A DNA stretch of 64,000 nucleotides from Megaleporinus macrocephalus (taxonomy: Eukaryota > Chordata > Actinopteri > Characiformes > Anostomidae): assembly GCA_021613375.1 (NCBI GenBank), contig CM038719.1:36069747-36133746 (forward strand), read 5' to 3'. The notes beneath the pieces were generated by a model, which was given only the letters and a program-made list of their open reading frames with translations, did not search any database and was not told where the DNA came from. Made by a program: the position numbers and the translations under genes. The stretch's first letter is position 1. Each line of letters begins with the position of its first letter. Positions 45,400-56,969 of this stretch are shown in pieces.

Positions 45400-46654
45400 C
45401 ATGATGTCATGGATGGAAGTGAATATTGTGCGTGTTGGGTCACTGCTACATAAAAAACTCTTCATTTATTGTCTGACTCTAGTGAAGAGCTGGATTTAGT
45501 TTGAATGAAGAGAGTGAAGTTTTGTGGATGTACTTTCCCTAAAAGACTTGTGTGATAATTTATTATTTTAAGAGTTTATTTTTGACATTAGACTCATAGT
45601 TCCAGGGCTATACTAAAAAACTCAATTAACCTCCAAATATATCTTGGTTTATTTACTACATCTGGAGTAATTGTGTAAATTAGATTTTTCATTGAACCAT
45701 TTCTTTGATCTTATAGTCCATTTCTGGCTGCTTGCTACGACTGGCATGTACAAAATGTCCTGTACGATGTTTATTACTCGAGTTAGTTCATTACGGTTAT
45801 TTATGGTGGTGATATTGAATATTGCACTGTTAAGGAGTTCAGTGTAGTTAACCTCAGCAGCTCTGGTTTGATTATATCTTCTTGTCAGCAGTTCTGTGTT
45901 TTTGCTGCCTTCCTTGACTGTTGGCAGTTTTCAAATAAAGGCTGATTCAAGTTTTTCTTCACTGCACACAGATGTAGTGATTTTATTATTAACCAATCAT
46001 ATATTCAGCCTGTTTAACTTGTAAGTATATTAAGAGTTGGGTCTGTATTGCATGCCATGTGATATGTCATGTTATGAAGCTGCAACATCTTATATTAAAC
46101 TGTGTGGTGTTTCTGGGTGAATCTCAAAAACATGGAAACGTTTGGACACTGTTTGTGTTGAGCTTCAACTCTTGTCCTCTACTGCCTCCTGTAGTCTTAA
46201 CCCTGAATCTCTGAAAAACACCAGTGCGTTTGTACTGGTACATGCCTAACTGAGGGCAGTAAACATGTTAACTCTTATACAGTCATTTAAATCATTTACA
46301 TCAGTATCTGCAGAGCATCAACTTCACTTCTTTATTATTGTCTGACATCGACATACACATTCAGGTTACTCAAGATTTAGTGAAGGTTTGATCAAACAGT
46401 CTGTTCACCATCCTCAGTTTACTCAACTTAGTATTAAATCAGACCTGAGACTAAGTTATAAATGATACTGATAAGTAATATAAATAAGGCCAATGCAAAT
46501 AACTACATGAAAAGTATTAATTCAGAAACAGTAAATTATGATGTTTAATCAGATCAATATACCTGTATTTATATGAGCTGTGCAATGATCAGGTTCGAAG
46601 AAGCTTTAGATTCTGAAATATGAAGGCAGAACAAACCATCAAACAGCAGCTGCA

Positions 46655-46692
46655 GGTTTTTGTACAGTGTTTCACAGATATTCATCACTGTG
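46655..46692 (-). other. RSS of V18 with 22-bp spacer
   Basis: Heptamer CACAGTG (46686-46692), nonamer ACAAAAACC (46655-46663), with the same missing C as V15. Confidence 0.9.
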
Positions 46693-47095
46693 TGTCTCTC
46701 GCACAGTAATACACAGCTGAGTCCTCTACTGTCACACCAGACAGTTTCAGATACACCATGCTGTTAGAATTATCTCTGCTGATTTCAGTTCTTCCTTGAA
46801 AAGATTGTGCGTAGTAACCGCCAGTTCGTCCCATCCACTCCAGCGGTTTTCCAGCCTTTTGTCTGATCCAGTGCATGGTGTAGCTGCTAAAAGTGAATCC
46901 TCATTGTTTCTCCAGGTTTTAGCTGAACTGCAGTTTGTAATGATTCCATACTTTGACATTTCACACCTGCTGAAACAAATAACATATTAATTATTAATGA
47001 TGCATTAATGCTGTTACACAGAGAAACAGTGTATCAATCAGGAACTCACTGCTGAAGGTGAGCAGTATCAGTAATAAGGAGAGCGTGTTCTTTAT
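46693..47095 (-). pseudogene. ighv: IGHV segment V18, multiple lesions
   Basis: V exon 46693-46966, leader 47050-47095. Three lesions: the leader start codon is ATA (47093-47095); a net 20-bp deletion at about 46899-46908 removes the first cysteine region (SCRGSG) and shifts frame; and the RSS spacer is 22 bp. From CDR1 on it is clean: [36 protein letters not shown]. Confidence 0.93.
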
Positions 47096-47172
47096 AGTGA
47101 GTGTTGATGAGACTCTACTGCTCCACTCAGCTCAGCAGCACATAAGTACTGGATGGAGACACAACACACTGG

Positions 47173-47180
47173 ATTTGCAT
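47173..47180 (-). promoter_or_regulatory. Octamer of V18 promoter
   Basis: ATGCAAAT, 77 bp upstream of the mutated start codon. Confidence 0.75.
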
Positions 47181-48758
47181 CATGATGTCATGGATATTCA
47201 GATCTTCACGTGATGATGTTATAAAGAAAATATTTTAAGTCAGGATTTCAGGATAAGGTATGATACCAGAGTGCTGACTGTGCTCATATTATATCATCAT
47301 TATATCTTTATCATTGTTATTATTATGATGATGGAAACTGAATTTATGGGGAAAATGGGTTTAAAGAGTTGTTGACCATTATGATCTTGTAGAAATGTAA
47401 TTGTATTAATATCTTTAATTATATTTCAGTCTAAATGATGTGAGTTACGTGAGTTATGTGATGGTTCTTCTGGCAGGCTGTGTGCTTCATTATGATATAA
47501 TACAGTCATTTATTGTGAAATGGAGTTTATAAATGTGGAAACACTATAAACACTGTGTGTATAAAAGTTGATGACTGAATTACTACTGAAGAGTCTGAAT
47601 CTGAAAGCTGAATCTGAAGAACACATTCTGATGGCAGCTTCTACTAAAATGTTCATATCAGTGATTAGAAAAGAGCTTAAGTTCTAGGATTTTAATGTAA
47701 TCGTAATAAAAAATAACTGGAAAACATTTTTTTATTGATTATTGTTTGTTCATCTACAATATGTAAATGGAAGTCATTGATTACATTGGTGCCATCATCA
47801 GGAGATCACCAATCCCGGTGGTGCCACAGTCATCCATGAGTGAGACTCCAAGAGACCACAGTTGTCCTCGTAATCTCTGAGTAAACAGTATCACTCAACA
47901 CACTCCTGACCAGTGGAGTCCAAACAGAACTGGCAGCTCCAAGTGCTGTAAATACACTTCACTGTAAATAAACCCATTACCATATATTCCCATACAGAAG
48001 TTTAGCCCCGCCCACTCACTCTGACAGTTTAAGGACTGTTTTAGTCTGGGCTTAAATAAGGGACAATATAGTGCAGCCAATGAAAACAGAACTCATTTAC
48101 ATATATCAGTCTTAAAGGCACAGTAAGAGGAAAAACAGTCTGTTTAATATAAGAGATAAAGAGAGGTTTAAAAATTGTAATATAAGATAAACTATCAGTA
48201 TTTTAATAAATAAAATCAGACCATAGTTAAACAGTAAACCTCACAATCAAAATTACAAGATACATATAAGATAAAGTTATTATGATATTAATGATTTTGC
48301 CTAAACTCACAAACTATAAACACTGAAAACTTGATTTCCAGACAGTAAAACAGAGAACAAGACAGAAACACAATCAAAGCTCTATAATATATTACTGCAC
48401 AATTTCTATTTCTTTACTTTAACACATCAGAAAACAATGAATCATGTGATGTAATTGTTGATCAGGACACATTTTATGTTTTTTAGTTTCTCCTGATTAT
48501 ACATGATCACCTGGATTTCTGTTAAAGTGGTGATTGTTTGAATTTGAAGTTTTTGCTAATACAGATTTAAATATTATATAATATAACCTGATCTACTAAA
48601 CTGTGGACAGTGATGAGTCTACAGTCTCATTCTGCACTACATTTCTTCTCCTCTGCTGCCCCCCTGTGTTTGTTCTACTTAACCTTCTTCAACACCTGCT
48701 GAAACTCAGACTGTAAATAACATCCTATCATCAGAATAACCATCTAACAGCAGCTGCA

Positions 48759-48797
48759 GGTTCTTGTACAGAGTTTCTACAGATATTCATCACTGTG
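48759..48797 (-). other. 23-RSS of V19
   Basis: Heptamer CACAGTG (48791-48797), 23-bp spacer, nonamer ACAAGAACC (48759-48767; one change inside the A run). Confidence 0.9.
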
Positions 48798-49234
48798 TCT
48801 CTCTCGCACAGTAATACACAGCTGAGTCCTCTACTGTCACACCAGACAGTTTCAGATACACCATGCTGTTAGAATTGTCTCTGCTGATTTCAGTTCGGCT
48901 TTCAAAACTTTTCGAATACTCAGTGGTTCTTCCGTGACTATAAACACGTCCCATCCACTCCAGCGGTTTTCCAGCCTGTTGTCTGATCCAGTGCATGTGG
49001 TAGCTGCTGAAAGTGAATCCAGATCCTCTACAGGAGAGACTCAGAGTTTCTCCAGGTTTTAGCTGAACTGCAGTTTCTAATGATTCCATATTTCCACATT
49101 TCACACCTGCTGAAACAAGTAAATATTAATTATTAATGATGTATTAATACTGTTACACAGAGAAACAGTGTATCAATCAGGAACTCACTGCTGAAGGTGA
49201 GCAGTAGCAGTAATAAGGAGAGCGTGTTCTTCAT
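48798..49234 (-). CDS. ighv: IGHV segment V19, family C, intact
   Basis: Leader exon 49189-49234 (MKNTLSLLLLLLTFS), V exon 48798-49106. Open: MKCGNMESLETAVQ at the exon start (KCGN where others have KCQS), [32 protein letters not shown]2 RVYSHGRTTEYSKS, FR3 [23 protein letters not shown]. The nonamer interruption may lower its use. Confidence 0.94.
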
Positions 49235-49311
49235 GGTGAGTGTTGATGAGACTCTACTGCTCCACTCAGCTCAGCAGCACATAAGTACTGGATGGAGACA
49301 CAACACACTGG

Positions 49312-49319
49312 ATTTGCAT
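49312..49319 (-). promoter_or_regulatory. Octamer of V19 promoter
   Basis: ATGCAAAT, 77 bp upstream of the V19 ATG. Confidence 0.85.
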
Positions 49320-50681
49320 CATGATGTCATGGATGGGAATCAAATATAAGTTGTGATGTGATGGAGAAGGTAATATCACACCTCCAGTCCAGTTCACTGT
49401 TAGAGAGTGCTGGTGGAGGATGAACATCACAAAGCTGCAGAGATGAACTGCTCTCACGCTCTCATGTCTACTTTCCCTGTTACAGCACTTTCATGAGTAG
49501 AACAGAAAATCTTACATACCTGCTTTTACTCTGAATCACATTAATTAATAATCCTATATACTCATATCATTCAGATCATCTTCTTATTTCTTCTTTTCTT
49601 TCTTCTTTATTCTTTTAAGCACTACTTTATCCTGCAGGTTTCAAAATACCAACATTGATTCACTCCAGAATGTTCTGTCTGACTGTGAGAGGCACGTCTA
49701 TATAGAGAGTTTGATTGGATGTATAGTTTCCACTCAGCAAACATTCATAGTCTTCTTTCAATTTTATTTTATAGAATGGCCAAAAGATTTTAATACAAAT
49801 GACTGTATATGCGACTCTGAGAGCCTGGAATACCGAATCAACCACCAAGTAACATCCCAACAACAACCACATCCTTAAATTACATCTTTTACTATTTAAT
49901 CTAGGTCGTCTGGAACATTCAGTGTCCAGTTACTTTTGACTTAGATTAGTTCAAATAAAATGAAGCACAATCACAATACAGTGATGTGTGACTGATCATG
50001 TTTTCCTGCCACAAAATGTATTTTATGACACAAACTAACTAAAAATCCCAGAATTATCATCTTTGTTAAATTATAATTTTTACATACACTACCAGTCAAA
50101 AGTTTGGACACATCTGAACATATATTCTTATAATAATGAAGACACTTTGATCTAAAAGAGTTGAAAGATGAGTTTAAATAGTGAAGGTGGTGTATATTTA
50201 CAAAAATATTTCTAAAGGAAACATTTTACATTTAAATAAAAATAACAATAAATATTTTTATAACACCTATAAACACCTTCAGACTGTTTTTCACAAACAA
50301 CAAGATCTCAGCATGTGTACTATTCTTCTTCAGTCCTGTTAGAGAAGCAGCTCATGTGGCTCCTCATGAAGCTGCTGACCAGAATATTAAACATATGTAA
50401 ACCTGCATCAGAGCAAATGAGCTCATTTCTAAAAGACCCTCTAAACATTCTTTAAACACAACCAGATGTTTCATTCTGCTCCAGGAATAATTCTATACCT
50501 CCTATTTTATAGTTTTGATCTCTTCACAATTACTCACTAATATTATTACTATTAAAATAGTACAAATAAGAACAACCTGGCTAGGGGTCTTTGGCTGGTG
50601 TATTTGCTTTGGTCAGAGGAAGAAGGACAGATACAGTGCTGGAGAAGTTCAGGGACTGTTCTGCACTTCATTTCTTGTTCT

Positions 50682-50697
50682 CTGCTGCCCCCTGTGG
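50682..50697 (-). promoter_or_regulatory. RSS-proximal CTCF-core-like element (V20 copy)
   Basis: Minus strand CCACAGGGGGCAGCAG, 84 bp beyond the V20 nonamer. Equivalent copies: V11 34109-34125, V12 35726-35741, V13 37665-37680, V14 39406-39421, V16 43080-43095, V17 45037-45052, V19 48653-48668, V22 55065-55081, V23 56651-56666, V24 58489-58504, V26 61066-61082 and V27 63088-63103. It matches the AGGGGGCAGC half of a CTCF site; the other half fits poorly. Confidence 0.4.
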
Positions 50698-50781
50698 ATG
50701 TTCTACTGAATATTCTTCACCACCTGCTGAAACCACTGAATAACATCTCTTAACAAAAATAGACATCTAACAGCAGCTGCA

Positions 50782-50820
50782 GGTTTTTGTACAGAGTTTC
50801 CACAGATATTCATCACTGTG
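50782..50820 (-). other. 23-RSS of V20
   Basis: Heptamer CACAGTG (50814-50820), 23-bp spacer, nonamer ACAAAAACC (50782-50790). Confidence 0.92.
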
Positions 50821-51239
50821 TGTCTTTCGCACAGTAATACACAGCTGAGTCCTCTACTGTCACACCAGACAGTTTCAGATACCCCATGCTGTTAGAATCA
50901 TCTCTGATTTCTATTCTTCCTTGAAAAGACTTTGCGTAGCTACTGCCACTTCGTCCCATCCACTCCAGCGGTTTACCAGCCTGTTGTCTGATCCAGTGTA
51001 TGTAGTAGCTGCTAAAGCTAAATCCAGATGCTCTACAGGAGAGACTCAGAGTTTCTCCAGGTTTTAGCTGAACTGCAGTTTGTAATGATTCCATACTTTG
51101 ACATTTCACACCTGCTGAAACAAGTAAATATTAATTATTAATGATGTATTAATACTGTTACACAGAGAAACAGTGTATCAATCAGGAACTCACTGCTGAA
51201 GGTGAGCAGTATCAGTAATAAGGAGAGCGTGTTCTTCAT
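50821..51239 (-). CDS. ighv: IGHV segment V20, family C, intact
   Basis: Leader exon 51194-51239, V exon 50821-51111. Open: [39 protein letters not shown], short CDR2 RSGSSYAKSFQ, FR3 RIEIRDDSNSMGYLKLSG, YYCAKDT. FR3 is one residue shorter than in other C members (EIRDDS against EISRDNS). This trait is shared with V17 and V27 and defines a subgroup. Confidence 0.94.
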
Positions 51240-51316
51240 GGTGAGTGTTGATGTGACTCTACTGCTCCGCTCAGCTCAGCAGCACATAAGTACTGGATGG
51301 AGACACAACACACTGG

Positions 51317-51324
51317 ATTTGCAT
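51317..51324 (-). promoter_or_regulatory. Octamer of V20 promoter
   Basis: ATGCAAAT, 77 bp upstream of the V20 ATG. Confidence 0.85.
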
Positions 51325-52106
51325 CATGATGTCATGGAGGGTAATGAAATGTCAGTCAAGCTGTGATTTTAATTGTGTAGTTCAGTAAAATACCAGCTCT
51401 GTTGTGAGTTAAATCAGGTAGTTAATGTATTTTTTATTTTAACAAACTACTCATAATTTACAATATATCACAACCAGTACATTCTGTGTTAGTTGAGATG
51501 TCTGATGCTGTAAATAATAGAGATTTAATTACTCTTGACATAACTATTTTTTCAGTACATTAGAGATTCATACTGTCTCTGTCTGGAGTGGAGAAATAGT
51601 GGTGCATTAGTGCTTGTGGATATATCTGTATGTGCCTTAGATACAAATTATAAAATGAAGGAGCACAGAATTGATCCCTGAGGTAACCCATGCGTGACAG
51701 GTTCTGCCCTACAGGGGGTGAATTATTGTGACTGGAGTCTTCATTTGGGTAGTCTCGGTACTAAATATAGCATGAAGGCTGCTAAATCAAACCTATGCCT
51801 GCAGGAGGCCTGTTTCAACTGTTCTTATTGGAGGCAACTGTGATCATTTCCAGTAATTCAGTAATTTACAGAATAAAACTAAACTAAAACAGATCAATTA
51901 GTTTAACTAGTTTTCAAATTACTTTTCACTGTGAATGAAACATTTTAGGTGTTGTTGTCTAGTTTATAACATTTGAATGAACACTGTTTAAGTTGTAATT
52001 GTAATTCAACATAAAAAGTCATATGACACATATTTTAAACACTGGTCTAGTAAACTGTGGACAGTGCTGACCCTACAGGCTTATTCTTTACTCCATTTCT
52101 TGTCCT

Positions 52107-52212
52107 CTGCTGCCCCCCTGTGGTTGTTCTACTTAACCTTCTACACCACCTGCTGAAGCTCAGACTGAGAATAACATCCCATCATGAACATAAACACTGA
52201 GCAGGTTCTTGC
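52107..52212 (-). pseudogene. Flank of a lost V segment
   Basis: The conserved RSS-proximal element (CTGCTGCC… on plus, 52107-52123), the ACACCACCTGCTGAA stretch and a decayed nonamer (GCAAGAACC in V orientation, 52204-52212) are present in the right order. No heptamer or V exon follows. The V itself was deleted or replaced. Confidence 0.7.
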
Positions 52213-52229
52213 ACAGTCTTAATACCTGG

Positions 52230-53028
52230 AAAAAAAGTTAAAAGAGTCAATTCTAAAAAGGCCTGATGTAGTGTTTATATTAATGTGTGAAAATATCAGT
52301 ACTGCTGAAATTGTTACTATCAGTCTTTTATGAAGTAATCTTTTAAATAAAGGTACTTAAGCAAGTTAACTACATACCCAACCTATCATTTACATATCAT
52401 TTACATGTGACGTGCACTAATTCATACAGATGTTTCTGTTTAGGGACCCAATAAAAGGACAGCATTCAGCAGCTCATGAGCGAATGATTGCGCTGGTAGG
52501 TGGAGTTTGTAAAGGACCAAGTTTTATTGTATTCCTGTTAGAACGTCTGGAAAGAATAAATAAGAGTTTTTAAGATGGTAGTAGAATTTAATTGTTTGGA
52601 GTGAATATTTTACAAACCATATCACATTTAAATGCTGTATTACTGCAGTCTGTGAAGTGCTTTTGCACTATTCTGTGTTATTTTGTGATCAGACACAGCG
52701 CTATGAAAGAAAAACATGATGTAATATGTCTATAAATGGAATGTGGGATATGTTCAGTATTTGTTTATACCAATGTGTATAAGTACATCCACTGTTGTAC
52801 TGCAGAAATTATGAATATTACTGTATAAGTCGAGTAAGTTTTCTTTTCCCAGCATGTTTGTTGTGATGAAACTAACAGTAGACACACCAAAATACAAATA
52901 CGTACACGTTCATAGTGTATTCAGTCATACACTGCCTCTATCTGTGCAGCTTCTAAAGCTTTGCTATCCAGACTTCAAACAGAGGCTCCTTTCTTTGGTA
53001 TTTAGTTCAAACTGTAAATACTGTTTGA
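52230..53028. other. Intergenic, no gene recognised
   Basis: AT-rich unique-looking sequence after the lost-V flank. No exon, RSS or transposon protein is seen. Confidence 0.45.
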
Positions 53029-53238
53029 CCAGAGGAGGATGGGTCTCCCCTTGTGAGTCTGGTTCCTCCCAAGGTTTCTTCCTCCAGTTGAGGGAGTTTT
53101 TCCTTGCCACTGTTGCCTCTGGCTTGCTCACTGGGGGATATATGTTATAACTGTTTTCAAAACTCTGTAAAGCTGCTTTGAGACAACATCGTTGTAAAAA
53201 GCGCTATATAAATAAAATTGACTTGACTTGACTTGACT
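53029..53238 (+). repeat. Non-LTR retroelement 3' tail-like repeat
   Basis: GGTTTCTTCCTCCAGTTGAG…, AAGCTGCTTTGAGACAACAT, then GCGCTATATAAATAAAATTG and (ACTTG)n. This combination is a common teleost LINE/SINE 3' end. The tail pentamer matches the insertion at 17140. Confidence 0.6.
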
Positions 53239-53239
53239 T

Positions 53240-53735
53240 GACACTGGTGAGTGATGAGCTTTGGTGGATTATCAGCTACCACCTACTACTACCCCAGGTA
53301 CACGTTCAGTGTCTCAGTAGTAACACTCGACCAAATGCTGTCATAAAGCTAGTCTCTCCTGCAGTCTCTCACACTCAGACTCTACCAGTGTGTTCACACT
53401 AACACTGTGCTCACCTGACGTTTTATACCTTAAAGCCCTCCCTGGACTCGACCAATCAGTAATTACTTCTACCAGCTGGTGCACAAAAATAGTGTGTAAA
53501 TCAGTACATACAATATTTACATTCACTACTACATACACCAGCATGCGTTTCTAGATGTTTCAGTAACTGTTTACATAAATACAATGTTAGATGTTCTCCA
53601 CATTGTTTCTCTTTCTTCTGCCCACAGGTACTCCAGTAATTTATATATATATATATAAATTACACCACAAAAATAAAATGGTAGGATGTGTATATCTCTA
53701 AAACCTGGACAGGTTTGTATCCTTTCAAGCTTCAG
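53240..53735. other. Intergenic, no gene recognised
   Basis: No supported exon. A short (TA)n palindromic run lies at 53640-53660. Confidence 0.45.
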
Positions 53736-53738
53736 AGC

Positions 53739-53777
53739 AGTTTTTCTACAGTGTTTCCACAGATATTCATCACTGTG
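53739..53777 (-). other. 23-RSS of V21 with weak nonamer
   Basis: Heptamer CACAGTG (53771-53777), 23-bp spacer, nonamer AGAAAAACT (53739-53747): second base changed and last base variant. Confidence 0.85.
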
Positions 53778-54208
53778 TCTCTCTCGCACAGTAATACACA
53801 GCTGAGTCCTCTACTGTCACACCAGACAGTTTCAGATACACCATGCTGTTAGAATTGTCTCTGCTGATCTCAGTTCGGCCTTCAAATGATTTAGCCTTGC
53901 CACTTCCACTGTTCCAAACTCTCCCTACCCATTGCAGTGGTTTTCCAGCCTGTTGTCTGATCCAGTGCATGCTGCAGCAATCAAAGTTAAATCCAGATCC
54001 TCTACAAGATAGACTCAGAGTTTCTCCAGGTTTTAGCTGAACTGCAGTTTGTAATGATTCCATACTTTGACATTTCACACCTGCTGAAACAAGTAAATAT
54101 TAATTATTAATGATGTATTAATGCTGTTACACAGACAAACAGTGTATCAACCAGGAACTCACTGCTGAAGGTGAGCAGTATCAGTAATAAGGAGAGCATG
54201 TTCTTCAT
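53778..54208 (-). CDS. ighv: IGHV segment V21, family C, intact
   Basis: Leader exon 54163-54208 (MKNMLSLLLILLTFS), V exon 53778-54080. Open: [42 protein letters not shown]2 RVWNSGSGKAKSF, FR3 [26 protein letters not shown]1 carries two adjacent cysteines (DCCSMHW), unique in the window. The weak nonamer suggests low usage. Confidence 0.93.
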
Positions 54209-54285
54209 GGTGAGTGTTGATGAGACTCTACTGCTCCACTCAGCTCAGCAGCACATAAGTACTGGATGGAGACACAACACACTGG

Positions 54286-54293
54286 ATTTGCAT
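54286..54293 (-). promoter_or_regulatory. Octamer of V21 promoter
   Basis: ATGCAAAT, 77 bp upstream of the V21 ATG. Confidence 0.85.
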
Positions 54294-55169
54294 CATGATG
54301 TCATGGATGGAAGTGAAATGTCAGTCATGATGGTGGGATGGAGGGTCACTTCAACAAATGTTTATACACTCATTGTCTATTTTATCAGCTCCACTTGTCA
54401 AATAGATGCACTTAGTAGTTCTACACTTACAGACTGTAGTCCATCTGCTCCTCTGTATACTTTGTTACCCTGTTCTTTAATGATCAGGACCCTCACAGGA
54501 CCACCACAGAGCAGATATTATTTGTGTGGTGGGTCATTCTCAACACTGCAATGACTCTGACGTGGTGGTGGTGTGTTAGTGTGCGTTGTAATAGTATGTG
54601 TGGATCAGAAACAGCAGCACTGCTGAAGATTTTAAACACTGTGTCCACTCAATGTCCACTCTATTAGAAACTTCTAGCTTGCTGGTCTATCTTGTAGATG
54701 TTAAGTTAGAGAAATAAGCTCTGATCTGCCAATGCACAGTCCTCTAGTCATCAGTGGTCATCAATAGTCACACGACGGTGCCTACAAAACACTGGTGGCT
54801 GGATATTTTTTATTGGTTGACTAATCTCAGTCCAGCAGTGACACTGAGGTGTTGTGAAAGTCTGTCACTGTTTATTATGTATTACATTTCTTGTCCTGTA
54901 CATTTATAACCTTTAATTACTTTCATTTAGAAAATCTCTTTCTGTCCCTTTAAAACCTTAATGATAGATGACCCAAAACAAACTTTATATATTTACAGTT
55001 CCTGATCTCATCACAGTGCAGCTTGCAAAAGATTTTTTTCACTCTTAACTTCATTTCTTGTCCTCTGCTGCCCCCCTGTGGTTCTTCTACTTTACCTTCT
55101 TCACCACCTGCTGAAAGTAAGACTCCAAAAACATCCCATCATGAAAATAACAATCTAACAGCAGCTGCA

Positions 55170-55208
55170 GGTTCTTGTACAGAGTTTCCACAGATATTCA
55201 TCACTGTG
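55170..55208 (-). other. 23-RSS of V22
   Basis: Heptamer CACAGTG (55202-55208), 23-bp spacer, nonamer ACAAGAACC (55170-55178), the same interruption as V19. Confidence 0.9.
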
Positions 55209-55629
55209 TCTCTTTCGCACAGTAATACACAGCTGAGTCCTCTACTGTCACACCAGACAGTTTCAGATACACCATGCTGTTAGAATTTTCTCTAGTGATT
55301 TCAGTTCTTCCCTGAAAAGATTGTGCGTAGTAACTGCCAGTTTGTCCCATCCACTCCAGCGGTTTTCCAGCCTGTTGTCTGATCCAGTGCATGTTGTAGC
55401 TGCTAAAAGTGAATCCAGATCCTCTACAGGAGAGACTCAGAGTTTCTCCAGGTTTTAGCTGAACTGCAGTTTGTAATGATTCCATACTTTGACATTTCAC
55501 ACCTGCTGAAACAAGTAAATATGAATTATTAATGATTTATTAATGCTGTTACACAGAGATCAGTGTATCAATCAGGAACTCACTGCTGAAGGTGAGCAGT
55601 ATCAGTAATAAGGAGAGCGTGTTCTTCAT
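55209..55629 (-). CDS. ighv: IGHV segment V22, family C, intact
   Basis: Leader exon 55584-55629 (MKNTLSLLLILLTFS), V exon 55209-55502. Open: [39 protein letters not shown], short CDR2 QTGSYYAQSFQ, FR3 [23 protein letters not shown]. The short CDR2 type (TG.YYAQSF) is shared with pseudogenes V15 and V18, making V22 the only intact member of that subgroup here. Confidence 0.94.
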
Positions 55630-55706
55630 GGTGAGTGTTGATGAGACTCTACTGCTCCACTCAGCTCAGCAGCACATAAGTACTGGATGGAGACACAACA
55701 CACTGG

Positions 55707-55714
55707 ATTTGCAT
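55707..55714 (-). promoter_or_regulatory. Octamer of V22 promoter
   Basis: ATGCAAAT, 77 bp upstream of the V22 ATG. Confidence 0.85.
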
Positions 55715-56690
55715 CATGATGTCATGAACACTTTTCTCATCTTCCTCTTTAAGTTCTGGGTGCAGATTTGTGTGCTTTGGTGAGGTCACAGTTTGACGTT
55801 TTTCAACAGGGCATTTTCTGGGGACACATTTTGGCACTTTGAAAAAAAAAATCAACAAATAAACAAAAAGTTCATCAAAACGTTCCTCTATAATATCAGC
55901 TGCAGTTTCAGTGTTGTTCTCTCTACAGTGTATGACTGTATCTTCCCTGAATGATCGTAAGTCGCTCCACATGAACTTGGAAACGCTTTAGCACATCAGC
56001 ACCTTTAATCATCTTTAATAACGCTCTATTTATTTATTTTATTCTGTTTAATGTGTGTCTTCTCTTGTACAATGTGTATAGTACTGTTATGCTGCAATTT
56101 CAATAGTGTTATCTTATCTTATACTTGATTTGTGTGCTGTATGTGGAGAGAAAGTGTAGCTGATGTGTATATGTTAATACTAATCTGATCCAAAATGTGT
56201 TTTTTTATATGAACTAGTTTAAAGTCTTGGTAAGATCACATTCACTGTATATGAAATTTTCAGAACAATACAGAAATCATGTGATGACAAGAAGATGTAA
56301 CAGTGTATCAAGGCCCAATAACAATCACAGGATATCTGTTCTGAGACCTATATGATCACCTGCTGGTCAGATAAAGGGGGTTGGGGGGATTTTATCTTTT
56401 TATTTTGTACTAGATTTAAATATAGCCATAAATTGTTATCATCCACTCAGCATCAACTGCTTTTAAATTATTTTATATTGTGATGATGACTCTTTCAATT
56501 CTTTGATGAAAGTTTAATGATTGAAGACCAAATCCAATGTTTAAATATATAAATGATGCTGCTCTGATAAACTACTGTCAGTGCTGGATCTCAACACAAT
56601 GCAGCTTGTAAATATACAGGCACTTGTTCATTCTACACATTTCTTGCCTGCTGCTGCCCCCTGTGGGTACGAATGTAAACAGCAGTTTCA

Positions 56691-56729
56691 TGTTTTTGTA
56701 CAGAGTTTCCACAGATATTCATCACTGTG
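56691..56729 (-). other. 23-RSS of V23
   Basis: Heptamer CACAGTG (56723-56729), 23-bp spacer, nonamer ACAAAAACA (56691-56699). Confidence 0.9.
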
Positions 56730-56968
56730 TTTCTCTCGCACAGTAATACACAGCTGAGTCCTCAACTGTCACACCAGACAGCTGTAGATCCACCAAGCTG
56801 CAGGAATTGTCTCTGGTGATTCTAGTTCGGCCTCGAAATGATCCTGAATAGCTGTTGCCACCACTGCTCAAAATAAAACCCACCCACTCCAGTGGCTTTC
56901 CAACCTGCTGTCTGATCCAGTGCATGTGGTGGTCTCCAAACTTGAATCCAGATCCCCTACAGAAGATT
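56730..56968 (-). pseudogene. ighv: IGHV segment V23, FR1-truncated
   Basis: Starts within FR1 (FCRGSGFKFGDHHMHW) and is open to YYCARET, with CDR2 FILSSGGNSYSG and SLVDLQLSG in FR3. Leader, intron, early FR1 and the octamer are deleted. The exon joins sequence that normally lies beyond the octamer (GATATTCAGATTTTCACATG, compare 41590). With no promoter or signal peptide it is a fragment, though the RSS is sound. Confidence 0.92.
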
Positions 56969-56969
56969 T

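Larger units (their letters stand above)
40066..45400. repeat. Tandem duplication D4, left unit
   Basis: Holds V15, V16 and V17 in the same order and spacing as V18, V19 and V20 of the right unit (45401-51324). Offset grows from 5.33 kb at V15/V18 to 5.65 kb at V17/V20 through small indels. The intergenic stretches (40.07-41.3, 41.6-43.2, 43.75-45.1 kb) contain no gene. Confidence 0.85.
45401..51324. repeat. Tandem duplication D4, right unit
   Basis: Holds V18, V19 and V20. Its last part (from about 49190) is copied again at 61600-64000 with V27. Intergenic stretches (45.4-46.6, 47.2-48.7, 49.3-50.75 kb) show no gene. About 50094-50130 resembles a DNA-transposon end (ACCAGTCAAAAGTTTGGACA), also present at 44455 and 62503. 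Confidence 0.85.
54150..56960. repeat. Segmental duplication D3, right copy
   Basis: Colinear with 33150-36000: V21 leader and promoter, dispersed repeat (54355-54865), V22 at the V11 position, and V23 at the V12 position. The V22 exon is not a V11 copy, so exons were exchanged or replaced within a conserved frame. No other gene lies in the intervals. Confidence 0.8.

Noticed and set aside
52854..53150. 98-codon plus-strand frame
   Set aside because: Overlaps a common retroelement tail and ends in repeat sequence.
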